Assembly: GCF_002155685.1 (NCBI RefSeq)
Contig: NZ_MUYK01000001.1
Span: 434,001 to 498,000 of the forward strand
Source of the DNA: Erythrobacter colymbi
Lineage (GTDB): Bacteria > Pseudomonadota > Alphaproteobacteria > Sphingomonadales > Sphingomonadaceae
Direction: 5' to 3'
DNA length: 64,000 bases
Every line of letters starts with the position of its first letter. Position 1 is the first letter of the stretch. Positions 16,337 to 27,931 of this stretch are shown piece after piece. The notes below the pieces were generated by a model. It saw only the letters and a list, made by a program, of their open reading frames with translations, did no database searches and was not told where the DNA came from. The translations under genes were made by a program, and so were the position numbers.

Positions 16337-17117
16337 CGCCCTTTCCTTAGCGCTGACTCTCGCGCTGGCGCTGATGCTGGCGGGATGCGACCGCGCGCCC
16401 GCCATTGCCGACGCACCATCCTCCGCTGCGAGCGCGGCTGCGCCCGCCACGAGGCTCGGGCTGATGAGCAGCCTGCCGCTCTACTGGCCGGCCGGCGCCG
16501 GGATCGAAGACATCGCCAAGGGCACCGCGACCCCGCCCTGGCAGCGCGCCGCGCTGGAGGGGGCCTATGCGCTCGAACCGCTCGATACGCTTGCGCCCGT
16601 TCCCGGCCTGTCCGCCGATGCGCCCGCGACCGATCCGCTGGCGGGCCTGACGAGGCTCGCGGTGATCCAGCCGCGCGGGCTTTCCCCTGCCGACAATGTC
16701 GCGCTCGATGACTGGGTGCGCAGCGGGGGGCACCTGCTGCTGGTGCTCGATCCGGCGCTGACGGGGGAGTACGACGCCCCGCTCGGCGATCCGCGCCGCC
16801 CGGTCGATAGCGCGCTGATCCCGCCGGTGGTGGCGCGCTGGGGGCTCGCGGTCAGTTTCGACGAGGCGCAGGCCGGGGACGTCACGGCCGCGCCTTTCGG
16901 CCCGCTCTCAATCCCGCTCGCGTTGGCGGGCCTCATCGCGATCACCGATCCGTCAGCTTCGGCCTGCACGCTCGAGGCGGGCGGGGCGGCGGCGCGCTGC
17001 ACGATCGGCAAGGGCAAGGTCACCCTGATCGCCGATGCCGCGATCTTCGAGCATCCCGAGCTTGCGGGCGAGGGCGGGGCGGCCTTGCGCGCCGTGATGG
17101 CGGAGGCGCTCAGATGA
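16317..17117 (+). CDS. lipoprotein with a DUF4350/GldG-like domain
   Basis: 266 residues from ATG 16317, inside the end of the previous gene. A lipoprotein signal ends at LAGC (Cys24). The body has an alpha/beta fold reminiscent of the DUF4350 or ABC-type auxiliary domain: LAVIQPRGLSPADNVALDDWVRSGGHLLLVLDP, followed near the end by KGKVTLIADAAIFEHPEL. In related proteins this module accompanies ABC transporters with unknown cargo, but no transporter is nearby. The three genes from the PLP enzyme on overlap and likely form an operon. Confidence 0.65.
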   Translation: MPRPGNSALSLALTLALALMLAGCDRAPAIADAPSSAASAAAPATRLGLMSSLPLYWPAGAGIEDIAKGTATPPWQRAALEGAYALEPLDTLAPVPGLSADAPATDPLAGLTRLAVIQPRGLSPADNVALDDWVRSGGHLLLVLDPALTGEYDAPLGDPRRPVDSALIPPVVARWGLAVSFDEAQAGDVTAAPFGPLSIPLALAGLIAITDPSASACTLEAGGAAARCTIGKGKVTLIADAAIFEHPELAGEGGAALRAVMAEALR

Positions 17118-17519
17118 CGGGCACGGGAAATCACGGGACGCGGGGGACTCGGGACTCGGACGGGCAGGGGAAATCGCGGGATGGCGCGGTTCCGCAGGCC
17201 GTTTCCGGGCGGAGTCTTGACCCCCCGGACGGGTTACGCAGTGATACTGTCAACGGGAGAAATGTTGTAAAAACAGTTTAATACCAAGTTTTCCCGCAAA
17301 ATCCCCGAAAAATCCCTTTCATCCCCGCCCCATCCCCGATATGACCGGGGTCCATCAGACATGCCTGTATGTCGTGCTGTCAGCCGGTGGGGCTGGCGCA
17401 GGCCGTGCCGCTTGCGTGCGGCCGGGGCGGGGAAGGCGTGTCCGGGGGAATTTGAGCGCGTCGTTTTGCGGGACCGCCGGTCGCCGGTGCCGCGAGGGGT
17501 TAGAGGGGATCGCAGGCAC
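17118..17519 (+). promoter_or_regulatory. leader and promoter region of the dcw cluster
   Basis: 402 bases without a credible gene. A possible promoter is TTGACC (17217-17222) with TGATAC (17242-17247), but the 19-base spacer is long. A pyrimidine-rich repeat array at 17291-17337 follows, and a GC-rich stretch runs up to the ribosome-binding site AGAGGGG before GTG 17520. Start of the cluster transcript here is inferred from position. Confidence 0.4.
17291..17337. promoter_or_regulatory. candidate MraZ operator: five helically phased TCCC repeats
   Basis: TTCCCG at 17291 then ATCCC at 17301, 17312, 17321 and 17332, spacings 10, 11, 9 and 11. On the minus strand these are GGGAT boxes. MraZ proteins bind tandem G-rich boxes repeated about every 10 bases ahead of their own gene, and mraZ is the next gene. 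The orientation is opposite to the E. coli TGGGN boxes, so the assignment is tentative. Confidence 0.4.
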
Positions 17520-18011
17520 GTGTCTGCTTTTGGAGCATATAATGGCCAAGCTTACTCGCCCGCGGGCGAGAAGGGCCGCTTTGTGCTTCCGCCCGAGTTC
17601 CGCAAGGCCGTGAAGGAAAGCTCCGCCGGCAACCGCACCCTCTGCCTTGGCGTCCACGACCGGCTCGATTGCCTCGTCGGCTTCGGCCTGTCGCGCATCG
17701 ACCAGCTCAACGCGCAGCTCGACCGCGAGGAAAACCTCGCCATCGAACGCAAGGACTACGGCTTCGACCGCGATGTGCGCGCCGCGCAGCTTTTCGGCTT
17801 CTCGCAGCTGCCCTTCGACGACAGCGGCCGCTTCGTCATGCCCGAGCATCTGCGCGAGCTCGGCAAGGTGGGCGAGGGGCTCTATTTCCACGGCGCGGGC
17901 CACTTCTTCTTCATCTGGAACCCGGAGGAACTGGCGCGCATGGGCCCCGAATGGCGCGGGGCGCAGGCCGCCTGTGCCAAGCTGATGGCCGCGGGGAGGA
18001 AGGCGGCATGA
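17520..18011 (+). CDS. mraZ: transcriptional regulator MraZ
   Basis: 163 residues from GTG 17520 (AGAGGGG about 10 bases upstream). Two AbrB-like MraZ domains are visible: [20 protein letters not shown] near the start and [17 protein letters not shown] near residue 105, each with the conserved D/E-x-x-GR-hydrophobic core. MraZ is a ring-forming DNA-binding protein that represses the dcw cluster and counteracts RsmH effects. First gene of the cluster; its stop overlaps the rsmH start (ATGA). The repeated TCCC boxes upstream may be its binding site. Confidence 0.93.
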   Translation: MSAFGAYNGQAYSPAGEKGRFVLPPEFRKAVKESSAGNRTLCLGVHDRLDCLVGFGLSRIDQLNAQLDREENLAIERKDYGFDRDVRAAQLFGFSQLPFDDSGRFVMPEHLRELGKVGEGLYFHGAGHFFFIWNPEELARMGPEWRGAQAACAKLMAAGRKAA

Positions 18012-18952
18012 GCCAGGCAGCCCCCCACATCCCCGTGCTGCTCGACGAGGTGATCGCCGCGCTTCAGCCGCGCCCCGGCATGACCATCGTCGATGCGACC
18101 TTCGGCGCGGGCGGTTACACCACCGCGCTGCTCGAAGCGGGCGCGACCGTCCACGCCTTCGACCGCGATCCCGATGCGATTGCGGCGGGGCAGGCGCTCG
18201 TGGCGCGCTACGAAGGCCGCCTTGCGCTCCACCCCGCGCGCTTTTCGGCGATGCGCGACGAGCTCGCCGCCGCCGGCGTGCCGCAGGTCGATGCGGTGGT
18301 GATGGATATCGGCGTGTCCTCGATGCAGCTCGACCAGGGCGAGCGGGGCTTTGCCTTCATGCACGACGGCCCGCTTGACATGCGCATGAGCCAGGCGGGC
18401 GAGAGTGCTGCCGATTTCCTCAACACCGCCGACGAGGAAGCGATCGCCGACGTGCTCTACCAGTATGGCGAGGAACGCCAGTCGCGCCGCGTCGCCCGCG
18501 CCATCGTCGCCGCGCGCCCGCTCTCGACCACCGGCGAGCTGGCCCGCGTGGTGCGCCGCGCCTTGGGCCACAAGCCGCACGACAAGAAGGACCCGGCGAC
18601 CCGCACCTTTCAGGCCGTGCGCATCCATGTGAACGACGAGCTGGGCGAACTCGAAGCCGGCCTTGCCGCCGCCGAGGCGCTGCTGGGCGAGGGCGGGATC
18701 CTCGCCGTGGTCAGCTTCCACAGCCTCGAGGACCGCATCGTCAAGCACTTCTTCAAGGCGGCGAGCGGCGCGGGCCGTGCCGTTTCGCGCCACCTGCCCG
18801 GGGAAATCCCCGGGGCACCCCCAACCTTCGTGCAGGTTTCCAAGGCTATTCGTCCCTCAGAGGCCGAGATCGCCCGTAACCCGCGCGCCCGTTCATCCAC
18901 CCTGCGCCATGCCATCCGCACCGGCGCGCCAGCGAGGAGCCTTGCCGCATGA
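18008..18952 (+). CDS. rsmH: 16S rRNA (cytosine-1402-N4)-methyltransferase
   Basis: 314 residues. [13 protein letters not shown] at the N-terminus, the SAM-binding [10 protein letters not shown] and the catalytic-region [24 protein letters not shown] are RsmH hallmarks, as are ARTFQ-type [14 protein letters not shown] and [16 protein letters not shown]. It methylates C1402 of 16S rRNA in the decoding centre. Overlaps mraZ and ftsL by 4 bases each, the normal order of the cluster. Confidence 0.98.
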   Translation: MSQAAPHIPVLLDEVIAALQPRPGMTIVDATFGAGGYTTALLEAGATVHAFDRDPDAIAAGQALVARYEGRLALHPARFSAMRDELAAAGVPQVDAVVMDIGVSSMQLDQGERGFAFMHDGPLDMRMSQAGESAADFLNTADEEAIADVLYQYGEERQSRRVARAIVAARPLSTTGELARVVRRALGHKPHDKKDPATRTFQAVRIHVNDELGELEAGLAAAEALLGEGGILAVVSFHSLEDRIVKHFFKAASGAGRAVSRHLPGEIPGAPPTFVQVSKAIRPSEAEIARNPRARSSTLRHAIRTGAPARSLAA

Positions 18953-19515
18953 TGACCAGCTCTCAAGCCCGATCGCTCGGCTGGGCCGCTGTGCTCGCGA
19001 TGTGCTTTGCCGCGGTGGTGGTGCTCAGTTTCAAGGTGCACGCGGTGCGCAGCGAGGTGCTGCTCGCCGAACGCCAGCTGATCGCGCTCCAGCGCGAGAC
19101 GCTGCTGCTCGAAACCGAGTTCGAGACCCGCGCCAGCCAGCGCCAGCTCGCCGAATGGAACCAGGTCGAGTTCGGCTACGAGGCCCCGCGCGCCGGGCAG
19201 TTCCTCGATGGCGAGCGCCAGCTGGCGAGCCTTGGCGAGGTGCGCGGGCCCGATGCGCCTTCGCCGATCCGCCTTGCTAGCGCCGATGCCGACGAGATCG
19301 CCGCCGCCGCGGCCGACGCGCCCATGCGCTCGCCGGTGTCCGGCGCGAAGGTGACGCTCGCTTCTGCCGCGTCCGAGAAGGATGCCGGCGCGGTGTTCGC
19401 GCAAGCCTTCGGTGACTTCCTGATCGACGCCTCGCCGATCCGCCCCGCGCGGGCCGAAACCCCGGCGCGCGCCGCCAAGGGCGCCGCCGCCGCCGCGAAG
19501 GGAACCGGGGAATGA
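18949..19515 (+). CDS. ftsL: FtsL-like cell-division protein
   Basis: 188 residues. A short cytoplasmic start, one membrane helix (about 10-26, [19 protein letters not shown]), then a heptad-like coiled coil ([31 protein letters not shown] written here only in part: [20 protein letters not shown]) as in FtsL. Position between rsmH and ftsI supports the name. Unlike standard FtsL of about 100-120 residues, a C-terminal Ala-rich extension of about 80 residues is present, which is likely disordered and periplasmic. FtsL joins FtsB and FtsQ to activate septal synthesis by FtsWI. Confidence 0.85.
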   Translation: MMTSSQARSLGWAAVLAMCFAAVVVLSFKVHAVRSEVLLAERQLIALQRETLLLETEFETRASQRQLAEWNQVEFGYEAPRAGQFLDGERQLASLGEVRGPDAPSPIRLASADADEIAAAAADAPMRSPVSGAKVTLASAASEKDAGAVFAQAFGDFLIDASPIRPARAETPARAAKGAAAAAKGTGE

Positions 19516-21242
19516 ACACGCTGGCGGTCCACGCCGCCACGCCCGTCATTCCCGCCGGACGCCTGCCGAGCGCAGGGCTGCGCGCCCAGTTGCTGTGGGC
19601 GGCGCGCTTCCGGGTGCTGTGGCTGCTCGCAGGCTTCGTCGCCATCGCGCTTGTCGCGCTGCTGCGGATCGTCTCGCTCGGCCTGGGCGGCAATGCCCCG
19701 CAGCGCACCAGCCTCGAAGAGGCGCTGCTGCCCCCGCGCGGCGAGATCACCGACCGCAACGGCGCTCCGCTCGCGCGCGCCTTCCCGGCCTATGCCATGT
19801 GGTTCAACCCCAAGGCGATGGGCGACAATGGCGCGCCGCTGGTGCGCAGCCCCGCCGAGGTCGCCCGCGCATTGAAGGAAATCTTCCCCGACATCGACGA
19901 GGCGCGGATGGCCAAGCGCCTCGCCTCGGGGCAGTCGGGCTACCTGCGCCGCCGCATCCTGCCGGAGGAAGCCAACAAGGTCTTCGCGCTCGGCGAGATC
20001 GCGCTCGAAATCCCGCGCGAGACCGACCGCTACTACCCGCAGGGCACGCTCGCCGCGCATGTGCTGGGCTATGTGGTCGAGGACAAGGGCGGGCAGCTCG
20101 GCATGGAAGAGGTGCTCGAGGATCGCCTGAGCCACCCCGACCAGCGCACCGCGCCGGTCGAGCTCTCGCTTGACCTGCGTGTGCAGGGCGCGCTCGAGGA
20201 CGAGCTGCGCCGCGGGATGCTCGCCACCAACGCGCTGGGCGCGGCGGGCATCGTGCTCGATGTCGACACCGGCGAGGTGATGGCGATGGCGAGCCTGCCG
20301 GAATTCGATCCCAACACCGCAGGCGCGAGCGGGGCGGTCAACGTCTTCAACCGCGCCACCAACGGCGTCTACGAACTCGGCTCGACCTTCAAGCCGCTGA
20401 CGGTCGCCGCTGCCATCGACGCTGGCGTGGTGCGCGATCTCGGCCGCCAGTGGAATGCCGCGCCGGTGCCCGTGGGCAGCCGCACGATCAAGGATTCGCA
20501 CGCGATGGGGCCTAGCCTCAACGTGCCGCAGGCGCTGGTGCATTCCTCCAACACCGTCACCGCGCGGGTCGCCGACGAGCTCGGGCCGGAACGCCTGCGC
20601 CGCGCGATGATTGATCTGGGCATGGACCGCCGCCCGTTCATCGAACTGCCCGCCAAAGGCAAGCCGCTGTGGCCGCAAGGCGACTGGAGCCGCGTCACCA
20701 ACATGACCGTCGGCTTCGGCCACGGCCTCGCCGTGACCCCGCTGCACCTCGCCAGCGCCTATGCCGCGATGGTCAACGGCGGGATCTGGCGTCCGGCGAC
20801 CCTGCTGAAGCTTGCGCCCGCCGACGTGCCGCGCGGACGCCGGGTGTTCAAGGAATCGACCTCCTCGCGCATGCGCCAGCTGCTGCGGATGATCTCGCTC
20901 TACGGGACCGGCAAGGCGGCTGACGCCCCCGGCTACCGCGTGGGCGGCAAGACCGGCTCGGCGGAGAAGGCTGGCGTGGGCGGCTATAACAAGACCGCGC
21001 TGGTCTCCTCCTTTGCTGCCGCCTTCCCGATGGACGCGCCGCGCTATGTCGTGGTGGTGGTGGTCGACGAGCCCAAGGGTACGATGGCCTCGAGCTTCCA
21101 GCGCACCGCCGCCTTCACCTCGGCCCCGATCGTCGGCAAGCTGGTGCCGCGCATCGGCCCGATGCTGGGCGTCCAGCCCGACGACAGCCGCGATGTCGAT
21201 ATCTCGGACCTGCGCTACCTCGTGGGCGGGGACAAGGAATGA
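19512..21242 (+). CDS. ftsI: septal peptidoglycan transpeptidase (PBP3)
   Basis: 576 residues. One N-terminal membrane helix (about 34-58), a dimerisation domain with RGEITDRNG (76-84), and a transpeptidase domain with the three active-site motifs: Ser291-T-F-K, S345-S-N and K480-T-G. It cross-links septal peptidoglycan and is the target of beta-lactams, working with FtsW. The active serine tetrad is STFK, as usual for FtsI. Coupled by ATGA overlaps to ftsL and murE. Confidence 0.97.
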   Translation: MNTLAVHAATPVIPAGRLPSAGLRAQLLWAARFRVLWLLAGFVAIALVALLRIVSLGLGGNAPQRTSLEEALLPPRGEITDRNGAPLARAFPAYAMWFNPKAMGDNGAPLVRSPAEVARALKEIFPDIDEARMAKRLASGQSGYLRRRILPEEANKVFALGEIALEIPRETDRYYPQGTLAAHVLGYVVEDKGGQLGMEEVLEDRLSHPDQRTAPVELSLDLRVQGALEDELRRGMLATNALGAAGIVLDVDTGEVMAMASLPEFDPNTAGASGAVNVFNRATNGVYELGSTFKPLTVAAAIDAGVVRDLGRQWNAAPVPVGSRTIKDSHAMGPSLNVPQALVHSSNTVTARVADELGPERLRRAMIDLGMDRRPFIELPAKGKPLWPQGDWSRVTNMTVGFGHGLAVTPLHLASAYAAMVNGGIWRPATLLKLAPADVPRGRRVFKESTSSRMRQLLRMISLYGTGKAADAPGYRVGGKTGSAEKAGVGGYNKTALVSSFAAAFPMDAPRYVVVVVVDEPKGTMASSFQRTAAFTSAPIVGKLVPRIGPMLGVQPDDSRDVDISDLRYLVGGDKE

Positions 21243-22720
21243 AGCTGGGCGAACTCCTTGCCAAGGCGGGCCTGCCCGGCAGCGGTGACCAGGCCGTCAC
21301 CGGCTTTGCCATCGATCACCGCAAGGTCGCTCCCGGAACCGTATTCGGCGCCTTCCAGGGCGCGCGTGTCAATGGCGAGGATTTCATCCCCGCCGCAGTT
21401 GAGGCTGGCGCGATTGCCGTCGTCGCCAGACCCGAAGCCCGCGTCGAGGGTGCGCTGCACCTTTCCGACGTCAACCCCCGACGCGCTTTTGCGCGCCTCG
21501 CCGCGGGCTTTTTTTCTCCCTACCCCGCCACCATCGTTGCGGTGACGGGGACCAACGGAAAGACCTCCACGGTCGAGATGACGCGCCAGATCTGGCGCAT
21601 GGCGGGCGAGCGCGCGGCGAGCATCGGGACGCTCGGCGTGACCACGCCCGACGGTTCGGTCTCGACCGGGCTGACCACACCTGACATCGTCACCTTCCTC
21701 GCCAACATGGCGGGCCTTGCGCGTGAGGGCGTGAGCCATGTCGCCTACGAAGCCTCGAGCCACGGGCTCGACCAGTATCGCAACGAGGGCCTGACCGTTT
21801 CGGCGAGCGCCTTCACCAATTTCAGCCGCGACCATCTCGACTATCACGGCACGATGGAGGCCTATTTCGCGGCCAAGATGCGGCTGTTCACCGAGGTCGT
21901 CGCGCCCGGCAGCCCGGCGGTGATCCACGTTGGCGAGCTTGGGGCGGACGACGGCTCGGAATGGACCGCGAAGGCCATCGCGCAGGCACAGGCGCGCGGT
22001 CTCAAGGTGCTGACCGTGGGCGAGGGCGGAAGCTTCCTCAAGCTGGTCGCACGCGAACCCGGGCAATTGGGGCAGCTTCTTCACATCGAACATGAAGGCA
22101 CGATGCGCAAGGTCAACCTGCCGCTGATCGGGGCCTATCAGGCGGCCAATGCGCTGGTTTCGGCGGGCCTTGCGATGGGGACGGGGATCGCGGCATCGTC
22201 CGTGTTCGACGCGCTCACCCGCCTGCAACCCGTGCGCGGGCGGCTGGAGCGCGCGGCGATCAACGCTGCCGGCGCGCCCGCCTATGTCGACTATGCCCAC
22301 ACCCCCGATGCGCTCGAAGCCGCCATCGCCGCGCTGCGCCCCCACGTGGCCGCGGGCGGCCGCCTGATTGTCGTCTTCGGGGCCGGGGGCGACCGCGACG
22401 CGGGCAAGCGACCGCAGATGGGCGAAGTCGCCGCGCGCGCTGCCGACATTGCCATCGTCACCGACGACAACCCCCGCTCGGAAGATCCCGCTGCGATCCG
22501 CGCCGCGATCATGGCGGGCGCGGGCCCCAACACCCGCGACATCGGCGGGCGCCGCGAAGCCATCGCCGCCGCAATTGGGGAAGCCGGGGCGCAGGACATT
22601 GTGCTGATCGCGGGCAAAGGCCACGAGCAGGGACAGATATTCGGGTCTGGAGACAACATGCGGATCGAAGCGTTCGACGATGTCGAAGTGGCGCGCGAGT
22701 GCGCCGGAGGGCAGTGTTAA
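21239..22720 (+). CDS. murE: UDP-MurNAc-tripeptide synthetase (meso-DAP adding)
   Basis: 493 residues. ATP-binding GTNGKTS at 104-110, the carbamylated-lysine region and YDYAHTPDALE-like segment (VDYAHTPDALEAA), and DDNPRSEDP near residue 415. The DNPR motif marks enzymes that add meso-diaminopimelate, in agreement with a Gram-negative wall. The enzyme extends UDP-MurNAc-dipeptide in the cytoplasm. ATG overlaps the ftsI stop; murF begins directly after its own stop. Confidence 0.97.
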   Translation: MKLGELLAKAGLPGSGDQAVTGFAIDHRKVAPGTVFGAFQGARVNGEDFIPAAVEAGAIAVVARPEARVEGALHLSDVNPRRAFARLAAGFFSPYPATIVAVTGTNGKTSTVEMTRQIWRMAGERAASIGTLGVTTPDGSVSTGLTTPDIVTFLANMAGLAREGVSHVAYEASSHGLDQYRNEGLTVSASAFTNFSRDHLDYHGTMEAYFAAKMRLFTEVVAPGSPAVIHVGELGADDGSEWTAKAIAQAQARGLKVLTVGEGGSFLKLVAREPGQLGQLLHIEHEGTMRKVNLPLIGAYQAANALVSAGLAMGTGIAASSVFDALTRLQPVRGRLERAAINAAGAPAYVDYAHTPDALEAAIAALRPHVAAGGRLIVVFGAGGDRDAGKRPQMGEVAARAADIAIVTDDNPRSEDPAAIRAAIMAGAGPNTRDIGGRREAIAAAIGEAGAQDIVLIAGKGHEQGQIFGSGDNMRIEAFDDVEVARECAGGQC

Positions 22721-24193
<1,473 letters not shown>

Positions 24194-24241
24194 GGCGCAT
24201 CCGGAGGCTCAGGCCCGGTGACGGGCGCAAGGGACGACTGA

Positions 24242-25312
24242 ATGCTCTACCTGCTTGCCGAGTGGCTTGGCTTCGAAGGCATCCTCAATCTGGTGCGTTA
24301 CCAGAGCTTCCGCGCGGGCGCGACGCTGATGACCGCGCTGCTGATCGGCCTCGTGATCGGACCCCGTTTCATCAACCTGCTGCGCGTGCGCCAGGGCAAG
24401 GGCCAGCCGATCCGGCTCGACGGCCCGCAGACGCACCTTGCCAAGCGCGGCACGCCGACGATGGGCGGGCTGATGATCCTCGTCTCGCTGACGCTGGCGC
24501 TGCTGATCTGGATGAACCTGGCCAGCCCCTTCGTCTGGGCGTGCCTTGCCGTCACGATCGGCTTCGGGATCATCGGCTTTCTCGACGATTACGACAAGGT
24601 CTCGAAGAACAGCCATGCGGGCGTGCCGGCGCGCGTCCGGTTGCTGGGCGAGTTCGTGGTAGCGGGCGGCGCGGCGTGGCTGATCGTCAGCCAGATCAAC
24701 ACCAACCTCTACCTGCCCTTCCTCACCGGCGTGAGCATCCCGCTTGGGCCGGCCTATTATGTCTTCGCCGCCTTCGTGATCGTGGGCGCGGGCAATGCCG
24801 TGAACCTCACCGACGGGCTCGATGGCCTGGCGATCATGCCGGTGATCATTGCGGCGGGCACCTTCGCGATCATCTGCTATCTGGCGGGCCGCGCGGACTT
24901 CTCGAACTATCTCGGCATCCCGCATGTGCCCGGTGCTGGCGAACTGGCGATCTTCTGCGCCGCGATCATGGGCGCAGGCCTCGCCTTCCTGTGGTTCAAC
25001 GCGCCGCCTGCCGCGGTGTTCATGGGCGACACCGGCAGCCTTGCGCTCGGCGGCGCGCTGGGCGCGATCGCGGTCGCCTCGCACCATGAAGTCGTGCTCG
25101 GCATCGTCGGCGGGTTGTTCGTGCTCGAGGCGGTCAGCGTCATCGTGCAGGTCTTCTGGTTCAAGCGCACCGGCAAGCGGGTGTTCCGCATGGCCCCGAT
25201 CCACCACCATTTCGAGCAGCTCGGCTGGAGCGAGAGCAAGGTCGTGATCCGCTTCTGGATCATCGCCATCGTGCTCGCGCTGATCGGGCTGTCGACGCTG
25301 AAACTGCGGTAA
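24242..25312 (+). CDS. mraY: phospho-MurNAc-pentapeptide transferase
   Basis: 356 residues with about ten membrane helices. Signature segments: [16 protein letters not shown] and [11 protein letters not shown] near the start, FLDDYDKV (Mg site), [21 protein letters not shown], and the IHHHFE motif late in the protein. It transfers phospho-MurNAc-pentapeptide to undecaprenyl phosphate, giving lipid I at the inner membrane. It is separated from murF by 48 bases, one of the few gaps within the cluster, with GGGAC shortly before its start. Confidence 0.98.
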   Translation: MLYLLAEWLGFEGILNLVRYQSFRAGATLMTALLIGLVIGPRFINLLRVRQGKGQPIRLDGPQTHLAKRGTPTMGGLMILVSLTLALLIWMNLASPFVWACLAVTIGFGIIGFLDDYDKVSKNSHAGVPARVRLLGEFVVAGGAAWLIVSQINTNLYLPFLTGVSIPLGPAYYVFAAFVIVGAGNAVNLTDGLDGLAIMPVIIAAGTFAIICYLAGRADFSNYLGIPHVPGAGELAIFCAAIMGAGLAFLWFNAPPAAVFMGDTGSLALGGALGAIAVASHHEVVLGIVGGLFVLEAVSVIVQVFWFKRTGKRVFRMAPIHHHFEQLGWSESKVVIRFWIIAIVLALIGLSTLKLR

Positions 25313-25328
25313 GGGAGGGGCGCGCGGC

Positions 25329-26699
25329 GTGATCACCTCCCCCGCCTTCAAGGGCAAGCGCTATGCGGTGCTCGGCCTCGCCCGTTCGGGCGCGGCGGCG
25401 GCCGAGGCCTTGCTGGCGAGTGGGGCGGAAGTGATCGGCTGGGACCGCCAGCCCCACGCGCGCGAGGTGTTCGAGGGGCGCTGCCGGTTGATCGACCCGC
25501 TGGAGCTTGACCTCACCGGCTTTGCGGGCGTCGTCGTCTCGCCCGGCGTACCGCTGAACTCGCACCCCATCGGGCCGCACACCTGGCAATATGGCCTGCC
25601 CGTGATCGGCGACATCGAGCTGTTCGCCGCCGCCCGTGCGAGCCTGCCGCCGCACAAGGTCGTCGGCATCACCGGCACCAACGGCAAGTCGACCACCACC
25701 GCGCTGACGCACCACATCCTTGCGACCGCGGGCATCCCGACGGTGATGGGCGGTAACATCGGCGATCCGATCCTCGGGCAGGAGCCGCTGCCGGAAGGCG
25801 GCATCTATGTGCTCGAACTGTCGAGCTTCCAGATCGACCTCACCTTCACCCTCGATTGCGATGTCGCCGCGCTGACCAACATCACGCCCGATCACCTCGA
25901 TCGCTACGCCGGGTTCGAGGCCTATGCCGCCTCCAAGGAACGGCTGTTCCAGATGCAGGAGCACGGCACGGCGATCATCTGTGATGAAGACGCGCCGACC
26001 ACCGCCATCGCGGACCGGCTCGCCGCGGCGGGCAAGCCGCTGGTGCGGGTGAATACCGCCGATCTCGATGCGGCGGGGCTGGCCGAGGGACGCTCGCCCT
26101 CGCTCGCGGGCCCGCACAATGCCCAGAATGCCGCCGTCGCGGTCGCGATCTGCCGCCAGCTCGGCCTCAGCGACGCGCAGATTGCCGAGGGCCTCGCCTC
26201 CTACCGCGGCTTGCCCCACCGCATGGAGCGGGTGTGCGAGGTCGAGGGCGTGACCTACATCAACGACAGCAAGGCGACCAACGCCGCCTCCGCCGCCCCC
26301 GCGCTTGCCGCCTTTCCGCCTGATCCTGCCATCAACGGCGGCGCGCCCCGCATCCACTGGATCGTCGGCGGGCTGCCCAAGGAAGATGGCCTCGGCGCAT
26401 GTGCCGATCACCTCGCCAACATCGCCGCCGCCTATACCGTGGGCGAGGCCGGGCCGATGTTTGCGGACCTGCTTGAAGGCCAGGTGAAGGTCGAGCGCTG
26501 CGAGCTCATCAGCGAGGCCGCGCGCCGCGCGGCCGAGGCGGCGCATCCGGGCGATGTCGTATTGCTGAGCCCGGCCTGCGCCTCCTATGACCAGTTCCGC
26601 GACTACGAGAAGCGCGGTCTGCACTTCCGCCAGATGGTCGGCGCGATCGCCGGCTGCGACACCTGTCTCGATCCCGAAAGCCGGAGCATCCTGCCATGA
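25329..26699 (+). CDS. murD: UDP-MurNAc-L-alanine D-glutamate ligase
   Basis: 456 residues from GTG 25329 (GTGATCACC). N-terminal Rossmann-like domain (VLGLARSGAAAAEAL), central ATPase domain with GTNGKST (116-122) and the NITPDHLDRYAG segment, and C-terminal YINDSKATN. It adds D-glutamate to UDP-MurNAc-L-Ala. A Cys-containing tail follows (GCDTCLDPES). Overlaps the ftsW start by 4 bases. Confidence 0.97.
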   Translation: MITSPAFKGKRYAVLGLARSGAAAAEALLASGAEVIGWDRQPHAREVFEGRCRLIDPLELDLTGFAGVVVSPGVPLNSHPIGPHTWQYGLPVIGDIELFAAARASLPPHKVVGITGTNGKSTTTALTHHILATAGIPTVMGGNIGDPILGQEPLPEGGIYVLELSSFQIDLTFTLDCDVAALTNITPDHLDRYAGFEAYAASKERLFQMQEHGTAIICDEDAPTTAIADRLAAAGKPLVRVNTADLDAAGLAEGRSPSLAGPHNAQNAAVAVAICRQLGLSDAQIAEGLASYRGLPHRMERVCEVEGVTYINDSKATNAASAAPALAAFPPDPAINGGAPRIHWIVGGLPKEDGLGACADHLANIAAAYTVGEAGPMFADLLEGQVKVERCELISEAARRAAEAAHPGDVVLLSPACASYDQFRDYEKRGLHFRQMVGAIAGCDTCLDPESRSILP

Positions 26700-27931
26700 C
26701 CGCACCGGCCTACACCTCGCCCACGCGCGTGAGGGGCAGCGGCAATTACCTGCCCCCCGTGCCGGTGCAGAAGCGCTGGCGTGACAGCATCCGCATCTGG
26801 TGGCGCGAGATCGACAAGATGCTGCTGCTGCTGATCGGCCTGCTGATGGCGGTCGGCATCGTCGCCGTCGCCGCGGCCTCGCCCGCAAGCGCCGACCAGC
26901 TTTCGACCGCCAAGGAGCGGGTGCCCGATTTCATGTTCTTCCAGCGGCACATCGTGTTCCAGCTGATGGGGCTGACGCTGATGATCGGCCTCAGTTTCCT
27001 CGAACGCGATCAGGCGCGCCGGCTCGGCATTCTGGTCGGCGCGGTGATGCTGGCGCTGCTGTTCGTGGTGCCCTTCATCGGCGAGGAAAAGAACGGCGCG
27101 CGGCGCTGGATCAATGTCGGCATGAGCCTCCAGCCGTCGGAATTCCTCAAACCCGGCTTTGCGATCATCTGCGCGTGGATTCTGAGCTGGCGGCTGCGCG
27201 ATCCGGGCCTGCCGGTGATCGCCTTCGTCACCGGCTTCTTCGGCCTGATCGCCGCGCTGCTGATGCTCCAGCCGAACCTCGGCGATGCGATCCTGTTCGG
27301 CGGTATCTGGCTCGTCATGGTGCTGCTGGCCGGCCTGCCGTGGCAGCGCATCGCGGGCGTGGGCGTGGCGGGCGCCCTCGGCCTGACGCTCGCCTACATG
27401 TTCTACGACAACGCGCGCCACCGTATCGACGGCTTCCTCGGCGGCGGCACGGCCTTCGATCAGGTCGACCTTGCGCAGCGCACCATCACCGCGGGCGGGT
27501 GGACGGGCACCGGCCTGTGGCTCGGCATCCGCAAGATGAACCTGCCCGAGGCCCACACCGACTACATCTTCTCGGTGATCGGCGAGGAGTTCGGGCTGAT
27601 CATGTGCGGCATGATCGTGCTGCTCTACTGCGCGCTGGTGCTGCGCGCGCTGATGCGGCTGACGGGTGAGGACAACCTCTTCGCCCTGCTCGCGGGCGCG
27701 GGCCTCATCACCCAGTTCGGCGGGCAGGCCTTCATCAACATCCTCGTGAACCTCAAGCTGTTCCCCTCCAAGGGGATGACCCTGCCGCTGATTTCCTACG
27801 GCGGTTCATCGACACTGGCGGTGTGCTTCACGCTTGGGCTATTGCTCGCGATCACCCGGCGCAATCCGTTCCTCGCCCGCGAGGGGACGAGCCTGCGCGA
27901 CCTGATCGAACGCAAGGACGAACGCCCATGA
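26696..27931 (+). CDS. ftsW: septal peptidoglycan polymerase (SEDS protein)
   Basis: 411 residues. A cytoplasmic N-terminus of about 40 residues precedes nine or ten membrane helices. SEDS signatures include NGARRWINVG, QPSEFLKPGF, the loop IGEEFGLIMCG and the late FPSKGMTLPLISYGGSS. FtsW polymerises lipid II at the septum with FtsI. The conserved catalytic Asp region lies in the large periplasmic loop. It sits between murD and murG with ATGA overlaps on both sides. Confidence 0.97.
   Translation: MTAPAYTSPTRVRGSGNYLPPVPVQKRWRDSIRIWWREIDKMLLLLIGLLMAVGIVAVAAASPASADQLSTAKERVPDFMFFQRHIVFQLMGLTLMIGLSFLERDQARRLGILVGAVMLALLFVVPFIGEEKNGARRWINVGMSLQPSEFLKPGFAIICAWILSWRLRDPGLPVIAFVTGFFGLIAALLMLQPNLGDAILFGGIWLVMVLLAGLPWQRIAGVGVAGALGLTLAYMFYDNARHRIDGFLGGGTAFDQVDLAQRTITAGGWTGTGLWLGIRKMNLPEAHTDYIFSVIGEEFGLIMCGMIVLLYCALVLRALMRLTGEDNLFALLAGAGLITQFGGQAFINILVNLKLFPSKGMTLPLISYGGSSTLAVCFTLGLLLAITRRNPFLAREGTSLRDLIERKDERP

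Noticed and set aside
17217..17247. Strong sigma-70 promoter for dcw
   Set aside because: TTGACC and TGATAC are 19 bases apart; kept only as a weak possibility in the leader annotation.
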